Shown in pieces: positions 22,101 through 31,900 of a DNA stretch of 64,000 nucleotides. The DNA is taken from the NCBI RefSeq assembly GCF_040958095.1, contig NC_091193.1:20162722-20226721 (forward strand), given 5' to 3'. The DNA is from Procambarus clarkii. Its lineage: Eukaryota > Arthropoda > Malacostraca > Decapoda > Cambaridae. Made by a program: the position numbers and the translations under genes. A model generated the notes under the pieces. That model did not search any database and was not told where the DNA came from. It saw only the letters and a program-made list of their open reading frames with translations. The first letter of the stretch is position 1. Each line of letters opens with the position of its first letter.

Positions 22101-23840
22101 GCTGCCCTTACATTTAAGTCCCATAGACCTGGTCACCGCGCACGCAGGGTACACAACATTATCCTCTGCGGCGGGTGGATCCAGGCAAACCTTAGGGGTA
22201 GGCAACATAATAGGTAGTCTGGAGTCCCCTACCTTATCCCCTGCTAAATCATTACCAACTATTACATCAACATTAGGGAAAGGTAGGTATGAAGTGACTC
22301 CGACTGTACAAACACCCTTGTGGAAATCAGATTCCAGGGTAACCTTATGGAGGGGTACTGCCCGAGTATCACTAGTGACACCCTCGACCAGTACCACCTC
22401 TCCAGTGTCGAGAGTGTTGGCACCTTGCAACGCACTCTCTAAAATTAAAGTCTGGATGGCACCGGTGTCTCGGAAGATCACCACGTCCTTCCAGGAAGAA
22501 CCCTCAGACAAAAGTAGTCTCCCTTTCGATAAGAATGGGGTAAGCAAGTCCAACCACTGTGGGTTGGAGGTCTTACTCCCTAACCCTTCCGAAGGCCTCA
22601 AGCCCTGTGTCACAACTAGAGCATTGGGTCTTTTTTCTGGGTACAGTTGCCAACAACGGCTAATATTGTGGTTTGAACGATTACAGTGACCACAAAAACG
22701 TCGGGGAGAAGAGACATTACTAACAGAATTACCCTTCGGTTCACCTTTAGGTGCCGTTGGGCTAGACACTTTAACAGGGTTAGTTATGTCTGAAACAGAA
22801 GGTGCATTAGGTAAAGGGTTAGAATGAGCTGGTCTGGACTGGCTGTTCGTATAAGGTTTGCTACTCGGTGGGGTATAATTATTTTTATTGGGCCTTTTGC
22901 CCGCCAATTGGTAGTTTTCTGCCAACTTGGCCAAATCCCCTATTTTAGAATTTAACTCTATCCTTCCTCTAATATACTGGGAAACATTCTCTGGCATAAC
23001 ATCTATAAAATGCTCCATTAAAATTAAGTTCCTGAGAGCCTCGTATGTTTCGGCTTTCGCCGAGCGAATCCATCTATCAAATAATCGAATTTGATCATTC
23101 ACAAATTCAGTGAGCGGTTGGTTGTGAGTAGGCCTAAGGTTACGATAAACTTGGCGGTGAGCTTCAGGAGTAATTTCATATGCCCGCAAAATACATTCCC
23201 TGACTTTATCATATTCGAAACACTCGTCGTCAGGCATGTTTATAAAAATATCTTGTGCTTTACCCCTAAGTCTTCCCTGTAGGATTTTCACCCACTCTTC
23301 CTTTGGCCAGTTCATGGACGTGGCCACTCTCTGAAAATGGTTGAAAAACCTTTCAGGGTCAGACTCGGAAAATTCAGGCAAATTATGCTTTTTCTCATAA
23401 TGCCTGGGGTTTGAATCCCCGGCAGGTGGAATTCCAGTGGCATTCGCTCTAATTTTAGCCTCCTCGGTTTTGAGTCTTTGCTCCTCTAATTTTATTTTTG
23501 CTAACTCTAAAGCTAATTCACTTTCCCTATGAGTTGCACTTTCTGCTTGGCTAGGCTGGCATAAAGGTGTATCACTTGCCAATAGTTGTTCATCAATACA
23601 ATGTTGTAATATTTCATTCACCAAAGTCCACTTTTTATCTGCAACATTTAATTCTAGGCCAAATTCCTGGCCTAACAATACTAAATTAGACTTTTTAAGT
23701 TTCTTTATCTCTACCACTGAAGGCTCCCTTGCCAGTTTCTGCATTTCAGAAGACATCACTAATAATTTTAGCTCCCAGCCAAAGAAAAAATTAAAAAATA
23801 AAAATTGGAAAAAAACAAAAATTTGCACGGCCCCTAACAC
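19140..23840 (-). CDS. Gag-Pol polyprotein of the gypsy element (integrase before reverse transcriptase)
   Basis: A single frame of 1566 residues; a likely start is the Met at residue 29 (MSSEMQK). Parts in order: Gag about 29-400 with one CCHC zinc knuckle (383-396); aspartic protease with DTG near 458-460; integrase about 715-1070 with an H-H-C-C zinc region (C763, C766) and D797, D856, E892 in the usual DD35E contexts; reverse transcriptase about 1115-1390 with YLDDI at 1300-1304; RNase H about 1440-1566 with VDAS and TDHNPL. A GPY/F-like module (YEGPYIV) follows the integrase. Gag and Pol share one frame, so no frameshift would be needed. Family assignment rests on the gypsy-type reverse transcriptase plus the domain order. 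Confidence 0.92.
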   Translation of the reverse strand: MLGAVQIFVFFQFLFFNFFFGWELKLLVMSSEMQKLAREPSVVEIKKLKKSNLVLLGQEFGLELNVADKKWTLVNEILQHCIDEQLLASDTPLCQPSQAESATHRESELALELAKIKLEEQRLKTEEAKIRANATGIPPAGDSNPRHYEKKHNLPEFSESDPERFFNHFQRVATSMNWPKEEWVKILQGRLRGKAQDIFINMPDDECFEYDKVRECILRAYEITPEAHRQVYRNLRPTHNQPLTEFVNDQIRLFDRWIRSAKAETYEALRNLILMEHFIDVMPENVSQYIRGRIELNSKIGDLAKLAENYQLAGKRPNKNNYTPPSSKPYTNSQSRPAHSNPLPNAPSVSDITNPVKVSSPTAPKGEPKGNSVSNVSSPRRFCGHCNRSNHNISRCWQLYPEKRPNALVVTQGLRPSEGLGSKTSNPQWLDLLTPFLSKGRLLLSEGSSWKDVVIFRDTGAIQTLILESALQGANTLDTGEVVLVEGVTSDTRAVPLHKVTLESDFHKGVCTVGVTSYLPFPNVDVIVGNDLAGDKVGDSRLPIMLPTPKVCLDPPAAEDNVVYPACAVTRSMGLKCKGSPVLAKVVNPEVTRSFPSGENQVDLADTFMARLDDVAEDIVESLPPPSTESSGEVENTVEPRPMASDQGLDASLSELQKADPTLADCHETAVSMEEIVDAATGYYYNDRILMRKWRPQSAPLSNEWEVVHQVMLPTCYRERVLAAAHDDSMGGHQGINITYHKILKYFFWPKLKSDVAKFCNACIVCQLVGKPNQTPPKAPLRPIVVPEEPFSHVVMDCVGPLPRTKSGNIYLITMMCITTRYPEAFAVRNIRAKTVVARMLQFFSTFGLPRVVQTDNGTNFKSDVFEQFCKEHGITHKVSSPYHPQSQGVIERFHLTLKQMLKTSCESSHTFWDENLPYVLFAAREGLQSSLGCSPFELVFGHKVRGPLQMLQENLLGNVTLSEGSAFFAQHHQRLKDCKAAALKYLGKAQEKMKERNDAKSKLRVFQPGDPVLVLKPRLGNTMSHKYEGPYIVTEKTGDLTYKVRHSDKRNQVMLIHVNRLKKFQGPRPIALTNVSISSERGDDCSGDPTNLIFNNSSSVNAVEELSHLQMAQREEVQSLVAEFSSLFGDVPTQTDAICHDVELTDYTPIRLQPYRMSPEKKAIVRKEVDFLLQHGLIRPSQGSWCSPCLLVPKPDGSWRLCTDYRQLNKVTIVDAYPLPLLEDCIDELGNAKYVSKFDLSRGYYQIPLTERAKQLTAFVTPEGVFEYQVLPFGLRNAPATFQRLMNSLLAKVPNCRAYLDDIVLFDSNWADHIARLRQLFAILKRANLTLNAKKCHFGQGTVTYLGYEVGQGKVLPRQDKINAILEYPVLKSKKDVQRFIGMCAYYRRFCQNFSSVATPLTDLLRKAVKFKWSSDCAEAFKNLKLILASAPVLASPRFDRPFKIHVDASDSGAGAVLLQTGDDQVEHPVYYYSVKFDKAQRNYSVVEKEALALVLTCKKFEVYLTGNIVEVYTDHNPLVFLTQMKGKNKRILRWALYLQDFNLSITHLPGRLNVIADALSRLPE

Positions 23841-23945
23841 AAGGCCACACTAACCTTAATCGTGAAGGGATCCAGCTGGGTGTCCAGTCAGTGCAAGAAT
23901 GTCCTTTGCTAGATGAGCTGGACCCTAGGCTAGCACACAACCGTT

Positions 23946-24310
23946 CTCACGCCACCAGCCAAGAGAAGACCGAGCTCCTCGCGACCACCTGGCCTCCCTC
24001 ATGTCGTGGTGCCGGAAGGAGCCTAATTGATCGTGCAGCTAAGCACATTAAAGATCTTCCCCTATGCAACGTATTGTTACTTTATGAATGATTAGAAAGT
24101 ATTAGTAAGCAAAGTTGGTGCCTATGTTATAATTTAATAATCAACCCCCAGCTCAGTCTTTAAATGCTCTTTGAGAAACAATAATAGTCTTACGTCTGGC
24201 AGGGAAGATACAAACAATTTCCATTCGAAATGCGCCAACTGTACTACTTAGGAAGTTTAATAGCTCAATTTTGACCTCTGGTTTCCACTGGAGAACCCAG
24301 GGTCGTAACA
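23946..24310 (-). repeat. Right (5') terminal repeat block of the gypsy element
   Basis: 365 bp identical by eye to 18481-18845. It begins (minus strand) TGTTACGACCC and is followed on the plus strand by the tgctg target duplication. Its inner edge and the primer-binding site were not resolved. Confidence 0.85.
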
Positions 24311-24500
24311 TGCTGCATAAAGGGAGTGTTTCCCCACAAATGCCATGGTTATGCAGCCCATATGAGGGAAACTTGTGACAACAAGAAACAGATTTTGAGG
24401 TGCATAAACTATGACCAACATCACTGCCAACTCTGAGGCGACCTGAAGGTTTATGCGCTTGTGACAGGTCTGCAGGATTTGATTGATTGTTACCGCTATG

Positions 24501-24575
24501 TTGTTGTTGTTAAAGATTCGCTACCTGGAACAAAAAGTTCCAAGTAACACGGGCTATGGTGAGCCCGTATATAGT
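24501..24575 (+). repeat. Dispersed repeat family C copy
   Basis: ttgttgttgttaaagattcg ... gggctatggtgagcccgta; it is followed by a short TA microsatellite and one unit of the caccccatac repeat at about 24625-24670. Confidence 0.7.
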
Positions 24576-24769
24576 TATATAATATATATATATATATGTT
24601 GCCGCTAGAGGCAGCTAGTTTATTCTGCACCCCATACTCATTCCGTGAGCGGTAGTGTAAAAAGGATTTACAAAGTACTGCTCTTTTCTTTGTGAGTGGG
24701 ATAGTTGTGCGATAGATTCCGACTATGGCTAATACGTCCATCATTGGAGGACGTTATCAATGAGAATAA

Positions 24770-25470
24770 TGAGGCTAGGTAACAATGAAACCTAGGTTAC
24801 CTAGCCTCCACTGGGCAACAAGGGAGTTAATTGAGTCACTGATAGGGCTAGTCAGGTCTGATAAACCACATAGGGAGATAAATTTATTGAGGTTATCCTC
24901 ATTTGATATCACAAAGATTTTCCCATTAGGAGTTTTCCTCACTTTTATTATGCTATCTGAAGACATGACACTGATGGATCTCTCCCTGGTGTTTTGTATA
25001 CGGATTTGCCACAGACGATAGAGGAATTCCTGCCTTTTCCTGGTCAGACACTCCTTAATGTACACCCCTTTGTTAGAGACTGCTTGGACAAGATCGGTTT
25101 TTAGGGAATGGGTATCTAGTATGAGGCGAATTTTTTCTTTGATTTTGACCTGCTGGATTCTTTTTGCCTACTCTATAAGCAGCAATTATGTTTGTTTTAT
25201 TGATTTCATAACGCACTTGATCTTTTATGATAGCGTGTACAATGTCTATACACTTCTCACCTTTGGTTTCCACAGGGACGGCTGAAGATGGCACGCTAAC
25301 AGTCCTGTAACTTTTGCTGGTCTTGTTCGTCCTGGGAGATATATTGTTGGGCGGTTATAGTACTGATGCATGCATTCATTTTGTTTATCGCCTTCTCGTT
25401 TTTTTTTTTATGAAATCGTTGGTTTTCAGATGCGTATTTTCTTCACGGAGACGGTCTTAATTTAGAATAG
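24770..25470 (-). mobile_element. LINE ORF1-like fragment (frameshifted)
   Basis: Minus-strand frames 25294-25073 and 25065-24775 together resemble the nucleic-acid-binding ORF1 protein of LINEs: KCIDIVHAIIKDQVRYEINK, AAYRVGKKNPAGQ, then YIKECLTRKRQEFLYRL and VRKTPNGKIFVI. The frame changes near 25130, so the copy is broken. No reverse transcriptase of the same element is adjacent. It lies about 500 bp upstream of the SLC6-like gene, so it could mark the limit of that gene's promoter. Confidence 0.65.
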
Positions 25471-25939
25471 AGGAAGGTAAGGTGTACTTAAGACTTAGCT
25501 GGTGTTGATAGTTGGTTGAGCGTTTGAAATGTAGTGTTTCGGCTATGTATAATCTTTGATTATCGTTGTCTCGATTATTTCAGTGTTGTTGGTCAGGATA
25601 TCTCTGATTGTGTGCATCATTGAAGTAAGCTTTGATAAAGTCTTGTCCTTGGCTAAGAAAACCTCGATAAGCCTAATAGGCTTCATAGCCCCGATGATGG
25701 GATACCTTACAAAATATATCATCATAAATCTTGTGTAGCCTAATGCTTATGATGTTACAGCAGAACAGAATAGTAAATTATAGCCCCATAACCTGAACTG
25801 ATTTTTCACGGTTATCCGGCTTCAGTGGACCGCCAAGGGATGCACCTGCATGTGTGGACTTAACATAATTGGATATTAACATAATAGGTATCTATACAAC
25901 AATTATACAAAGCTAACCCATCTTCCTGGTCTTCCACAG
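25471..25939. other. Region just upstream of the SLC6-like gene
   Basis: AT-rich. A segment near 25668-25700 (gataagcctaataggcttca) is LINE-tail-like and resembles 50160-50200. No clear promoter or 5' UTR exon is seen. The first recognised exon follows a cttccacag acceptor-like sequence, so a non-coding exon may lie further up. Confidence 0.35.
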
Positions 25940-28900
25940 ATGGAGGGGAGGGAAAGACGCTCTTCCTTAGTGTCGCAAGCGTCGAACGACTGTACTGGGC
26001 CACCCAGCAGTTTAACAAGCGAGCAACCCACCAGTGTGGCGAGTGAACGACACACTAGTATGACGAGTGGGTTGCACCCTAGTATGGCAAGTGGATTGCA
26101 CACTAGTGTGGCGAGTGAACGACCCAGGGGGATTTCGGTCATCTCAGCCCACCGGACGAGGCGATCCAGGGCTCTGTCTGTCCTCTCCTCCTTCACCAAC
26201 CGGAGTCACAAGTCTTCCACTTATGGTAAATACTCAGGTTATATGTTCAACAAGAGAAAAATCCGTGGTATAATATTGATGGCGGTAGATGCATCTGAAG
26301 AGATATTTCATATATGTAATACTGATTGTAACGTTTGGTGTGCATAGAGATTGTGGAGATGCCCGGAGGGGCGGTGATGCTGACTGTGGACGACGGTGAG
26401 AGCGACGGGTCGTCTGGAGTAGGATCAAAGGACAGTATGTTTGGCGCCAGTACGATAGGAGGGGTCACCTCCGCCCCAGACACCTTACACCTCGACAAAA
26501 TAATCAAGAAGGAGATAGTAAGAGACAGCAATTATCTGATTTTCTTAAATAATTGCACACATTCTTTCTGTTGTTGACCAGACCACACACTAGAAGGTGA
26601 AGGGACGACGACGTTTCGGTCCGTCCTGGACCATTCCCAATCGACTTGAGAATGGTCCAGGACGGACCGAAACGTCGTCGTCCCTTCACCTTCTAGTGTG
26701 TGGTCTGGTCAACATACTTTAGCCACGTTATTGTGATTCTTTCTGTTCCTTTCCATCATATGCTTTTTATTTCACAGACAAAACAGGTTAGGCCACCTGT
26801 TGACTAGTGACGGGTCAGGATACACAAAGTATTTACGTGTTCACTTATTAGATATATATACCTCTTGTCTCGATTATCGTGGCATAATCGGTATATACCA
26901 AAAATGTTTACGATCCACGAAGCGCTATGAGATCGTTCTCATAACTTGCTCAATAAATACAGACTAAGACGTCATAATGGAGATAAGAGAAAAGGATGTA
27001 GTAAGTGAACTCACAAATGCGTTGTGAATTGTGGCCTTTCCACCGACTTAATCACAGTTAATGTATTGAATTCTAGGCCCCCTAAACAGTAACACTCGCC
27101 AGCATGCGCGCAGAAGGCTTGGTCTGACGCTAAAATACGAGGGGAAAAGAATAAAACTAAATTATAGTGACATGAGCAAAGTAGTGTAACATGTCAGACA
27201 AACAATACATGTTACTACCTCAGGACAACACCGAAGCATAAATCTTACTAGACAATGAACGCAGTGTTTTCTAGCAAGATATGCCAATATTGTGTTGGTT
27301 CTGTAGCCTAATCTTTCAGTGTAATAATGGAATCATCTTACAAATATTAAACACACAAATGTGTGATATTACTGGCCCTAACCTTACAATTCAGCAGATC
27401 TACGTACTTGCTACAAATGATCTTAATATTTGTCAAGACGTTCTATGTATACGCACCAAAAGTCCTCATTACCTTTGAGTGGTGATAACACGTGGTGGTG
27501 TGTGCAGGCACACCACAGCCCGGCCGTGGGCAGGGAGAGTGTGGTGGAGGACGAGCCGGGGATCCCGACCGTCGACCCCGGCAAGAACGTGGACGAGGAG
27601 GAACCACTGCTAGCCTTCGGTCCTACCAACCTCCTGCAGCACCTCTACCTCGCTCTGGCGTCTCCAGCGCTCTTCAGGCTCCCTTCCCTCGCCTACAAGT
27701 GGAGCAGCGAGAAAGGATGTAAGTTGGAACTTTGCCTTTGGATGTGAACGGAATCAGTGAGCACATAATAACTATAGTCAACATGCTGTAGAAATGTCAG
27801 TAGGCAGCAGTAACTGTGTCAAGGATTACTGGTGAGGATAAGACGCGTCAAATTGTGTTTTATGAAAGTTTTGAAAAATAACTGGCCAAGTTTGTTGCCT
27901 CTTCTCTGGTTTTGTTTACATTAGTGAATTCCTATTTTGTGCTAAATTTAAATTTAAAATTTAAATTTATTTATCAAACCCCGCATAACCATCCTGGGAG
28001 CGGTGTTAGAGACCTATCCAGTGGAAGGTGCACGCCCACACACCCATCCAGTGGATGGTGCACGCCCACAAACCCATCCAGTGGGCGGTGTGGAAGAAGT
28101 ACAACCTCTGTATAGCCTCATACTCAATACTCGCATTCGTTAAGCAAATTTATAGCGCTTAAAAGATTGATTCAGCAGCAACAGCTGGGAAAGTGTCTTT
28201 ACATTATACAATACAGCAAATAATGAGTTCACTAGCTAATAAAGTTACACAAGTAACGAATTTTTCAGGTCAGCGTGAGCTGTTTTGCAAACTGACTAAG
28301 ATTTTGGTTAATATCCAATGTTAAATATTTATCAAATGATAATATATATATCGCATACCAGGTATAAATTATTGCCAAAAATATAATAACTGACCGAAAT
28401 CATAGCAAATTATTCTGACTTCAAATACCGTAAATTAGGTAAAATAACTGTAGATGTGAGGTTATTATGACTGCTCACTCTCAACCCTTCTCCAGCGGGC
28501 TTCTTCACCGCGTACATTGTGGTGATGGTGGGGATGGCGCTGCCCCTCAGCGTCCTGGAGCAGACCCTGGCTCAGTTCTCCTCCCTCGGGGTCATCACCA
28601 TCTTCAGGTGTCTCCCTCTCTTCGCAGGTCAGTGCCTCTCTGCTCACAGGTCTGTGCCTCTCTCCTCACAGGTCTGTGTCTCTCTGCTCACAGGTCTGTG
28701 TCTCTCTTCTCACAGGTCTGTGTCTCTCCTCACTCTGTATGTCTCTGTGTGTGTGTATTTACTATTTGTATTACTGTTTGTGTCTGCAGAATCGAGCTAT
28801 TCGCTCTTGGACCCCGCCTTTCTAACCAATCTATTTGTTTTCTCTATTATATCTACCACATATATTTCTCTCTAACACACACACCCATCCCCAGGAAGCA

Positions 28901-31900
28901 GCCTGTAGCAGCTGTCTGCTCCCAGGCATCTATTTACTGCTACGTAAACAGGGGCATCAGGGTGAAAGAAACTCTGCCCATTTGTTTCCGCTTCCGCCGG
29001 GAATCGAACCCGGGCCATTAGGACTACGATATCCAAGCGCTGTCCACTCAGCCACGAGGCCCCCCTGTGTTTGTGTGTGTGTGTGTGTGGGCGTGCAGGT
29101 GTGTGTGTCACTATAGGCGTACCTGCCACAACAGGTGTGGGCGTGGGAATGGTCGCGACGTGCGTGATACTGATGGGGTACAGCAGCACGGTGTTGACCT
29201 GGGCAATGCGGTACACATTCGACTGCCTCCACGAGGACATACCGTGGGCCGCCTGTCCCAACAACAGCAGCATGTGTTGGCCCGGGCCAGGCCCCGTGCC
29301 CAGTGCCGGTAACTCCTCCTATCTCTACACCCCGAACGATTTCTACTTCCTGTAAGTACTGATGTTCTACTCTTGGCTCTCTGGTAATAAGACAGGTGTA
29401 TACACGCACACACGTACGTACGTACGTCATGAGAGTCAATGGAGTTGGGTTCGATGTTTCAGGGCCTTTATTTATTTACTAGGACGGGTACCCGGCGGTG
29501 CCCGGGATAGTCTGTCTCTCCCACCACCCCCCAGTCCACTCCTCTTCTTTTCACGTGAGCCAACGGTTGTGGAGCTGCACCTTGGGAACGGTCGGTAGTT
29601 CGACCTTGGGTGGACCTCGATATAAGCTTAACGTATATATATACAGGCTCTCTGTTTCAGCACCCTTCTCAAATTACCCCTCCCTTATTGTCACGGCCTC
29701 AAGACTTCCTCTAACAAAAGGTATAAGATTATCTTCCACGACCCTTTGAATCTGTGATTATTCCAAGGCTTTACAGTACAATGTTGGGAGTGGCTTATTA
29801 TACGAGTGCGTGCAAGTCTGACTCGCCCTTTTACCTGTGGCAGGAACAGTGTGCTGGGGTTAGTGAGCACCGAGGCAGGGCAGGAGGAGGGCCAGTGGGT
29901 CATCGCCTCACTGGTGATGATCCAGGGGCTGCTGTGGGTGTCCCTGCTCTCCTTAGTGTCGCTGGGGGATGCGTGGCGAGGGGGCACCGTCTCCAGGGTG
30001 TGGTCTCTGGTCACCTTAGCTACCCTCATCACACTCATGGTGACGGGGCTGGAGATAACGCAGAGTGACGAGGGCCTTCGCTTCATCTTCAGCTGGAGCG
30101 CTGAGGAACTCCATCTTCCGGATATGTGGCTCGACGCTCTAGGCCAGGTGTGGGTCCTTCTCCTCGTCTCTTGCCGTCTGTTCATATAACATTCCTCGAC
30201 ATTTTTCTCGTTTTCGAAGTAAATACAATCACAATAAAATGACATATATGTGTCACTGATAATATTTATCGAATCTAAAGTCAGAATTCATATAAAAAAC
30301 TAGTTTTTCAATATTATATCTTTGGCAATTATGTTCAAGTGCAATTATCTATGATCACAGATAAATATTTACGCGTCCGTTACCATGATGTTTGTTTTGT
30401 ATTTGGGATAAAGACCAATATTCCTGGGAGCATGAGGTAAAGCCTACTAAGCCTTTGACTGTTCCACAGATAATGTGGTCTTTGGGACCCAGCCTGGGCC
30501 TCCTCATCTCCAGGACCAGCTATAAACGCTTCAGAGACAATGTGAGTTCCTACTGACATCTTTGTTTTCTTTACATCTTTCTCTTTTTAAACCAAACGTG
30601 GGCTCAGTAGGAATGGCACTGATATTGCTATATTTCAACAACACCAGTGAGGTTGCGTTCCATCAGCAACACTTTCTTACACCTGCTGGGAATGAGTCTT
30701 TTGGGAGTGACTATGGAGGATGTTAAGGACATTGTGACTGACAAACTCCAGCTGTTGTTGTTGTTTTAGATTCAGCTACTCAGAACAAGTTCCAAGTAGC
30801 ACGGGCTATGGTGAGCCCGTAACTTACCTGGCACAGGAGCGGGGCAGGTAGCACAGGGGCTATGGTGAGCCCGTAACTTACCTGGCACAGGAGCGGGGCA
30901 GGTAGCACACGGGCTATGGTGAGCCCGTAGCGGACTTACCTGGCACAGGAGTGGGGCTGTGCACTGCTGAAAAAAAACTCCAGCGCTTGGTAAGCCTTAT
31001 CTGTCGTGCATCGTATAGCAGGTGTTGACCTCCACCTTGTTGTGCTTGTGGGCTTTGCGAGCTCCAGCTCTTTGGTCCCTCCTCTCAAACTTCAGTACGA
31101 AGAAAGGATTGGAACGGATTTCCTTAAGTACTTTCGTATTTAATAATACATCTTCAGAAGGATCCGCACCGACATCTAGGTATTTTTGTACCTTATGTCT
31201 GGACTCCTCTTCCCAGAATCTCGCTTCATGACCTTGCATTTGTTCGAGTTATAACCTCAAGTAGCCATTTGTTGAAGCAGTCTTTCAGTTTGGCCAGGCC
31301 ATCCTACAGTTTATTGGTCTTTGATCGTTTTAATCTGCCTCATAATGTGTGTATATATCAGGTAACATTTTATGTACACCACACACAAGAGAGATCTTAA
31401 TGATGTGGGATGCCACTGGCAGCATCTCATCACTGAAATCTCTCCTTTCACTGATAGGCTCTCAATGAATGTCTCATTGTGCATCTTATAGTCACCAACG
31501 TACAAAAACAAAATACTATCAAAAGTAGCAGCTTAAAAAAAATCCCATTTTCTATGGGTCAGTAAGTTAGGTGGGTTGCTTGAGTTGGTAAGACTTCTGG
31601 TTGGGTTAGCATCTTGTATTTTAGATACGTTTATGGCAAATCGAAAGAACGGGTTGCTTAGATACTCCTGTATTTACCTGAGGGCCACTTTCTTTCTACT
31701 GGTGTCGACGAGGACAGGAAGCCAGCGGCGTGTCAGAGATCACCCCATTTGTCCTGATCACGTTCCTGCCACTCCTGCAGCAACCCGTTCTCGCAAATTT
31801 AATAAGTCAATATTGACTTATTAGTTGCGTGCATAGGTGACATACTAAACATAATAGTTTCCCTTGAAAAGCTTCATAGAAAACACCGACCTTACCTAAC

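Larger units (their letters stand above)
17854..24310 (-). mobile_element. Ty3/gypsy LTR element of Gmr1-like gene order
   Basis: A fossil element read on the minus strand. A 5-bp target duplication, tgctg, flanks it at 17849-17853 and 24311-24315. The outer ends are TGTTAC and GTAACA. Both end repeats share an identical block of 365 bp. One long frame encodes Gag, protease, integrase and then reverse transcriptase with RNase H. Placing integrase before reverse transcriptase is unusual for Ty3/gypsy and is known from the Gmr1 group. The coding part looks whole, and the identity of the end-repeat blocks suggests a very recent insertion. It lies between the cuticle gene and the SLC6-like gene. 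Confidence 0.9.

Noticed and set aside
20031-22689. Several plus-strand open frames, one of 277 residues
   Set aside because: They are antisense to the Gag-Pol frame of the LTR element and show no domain of their own.
28960-29065. Possible tRNA genes (also 2745-2830, 12041-12110, 17640-17720, 33930-33995, 63240-63330)
   Set aside because: A and B boxes are present, but stems pair imperfectly and each is followed by a shared non-tRNA body found at other copies; they are SINE heads.
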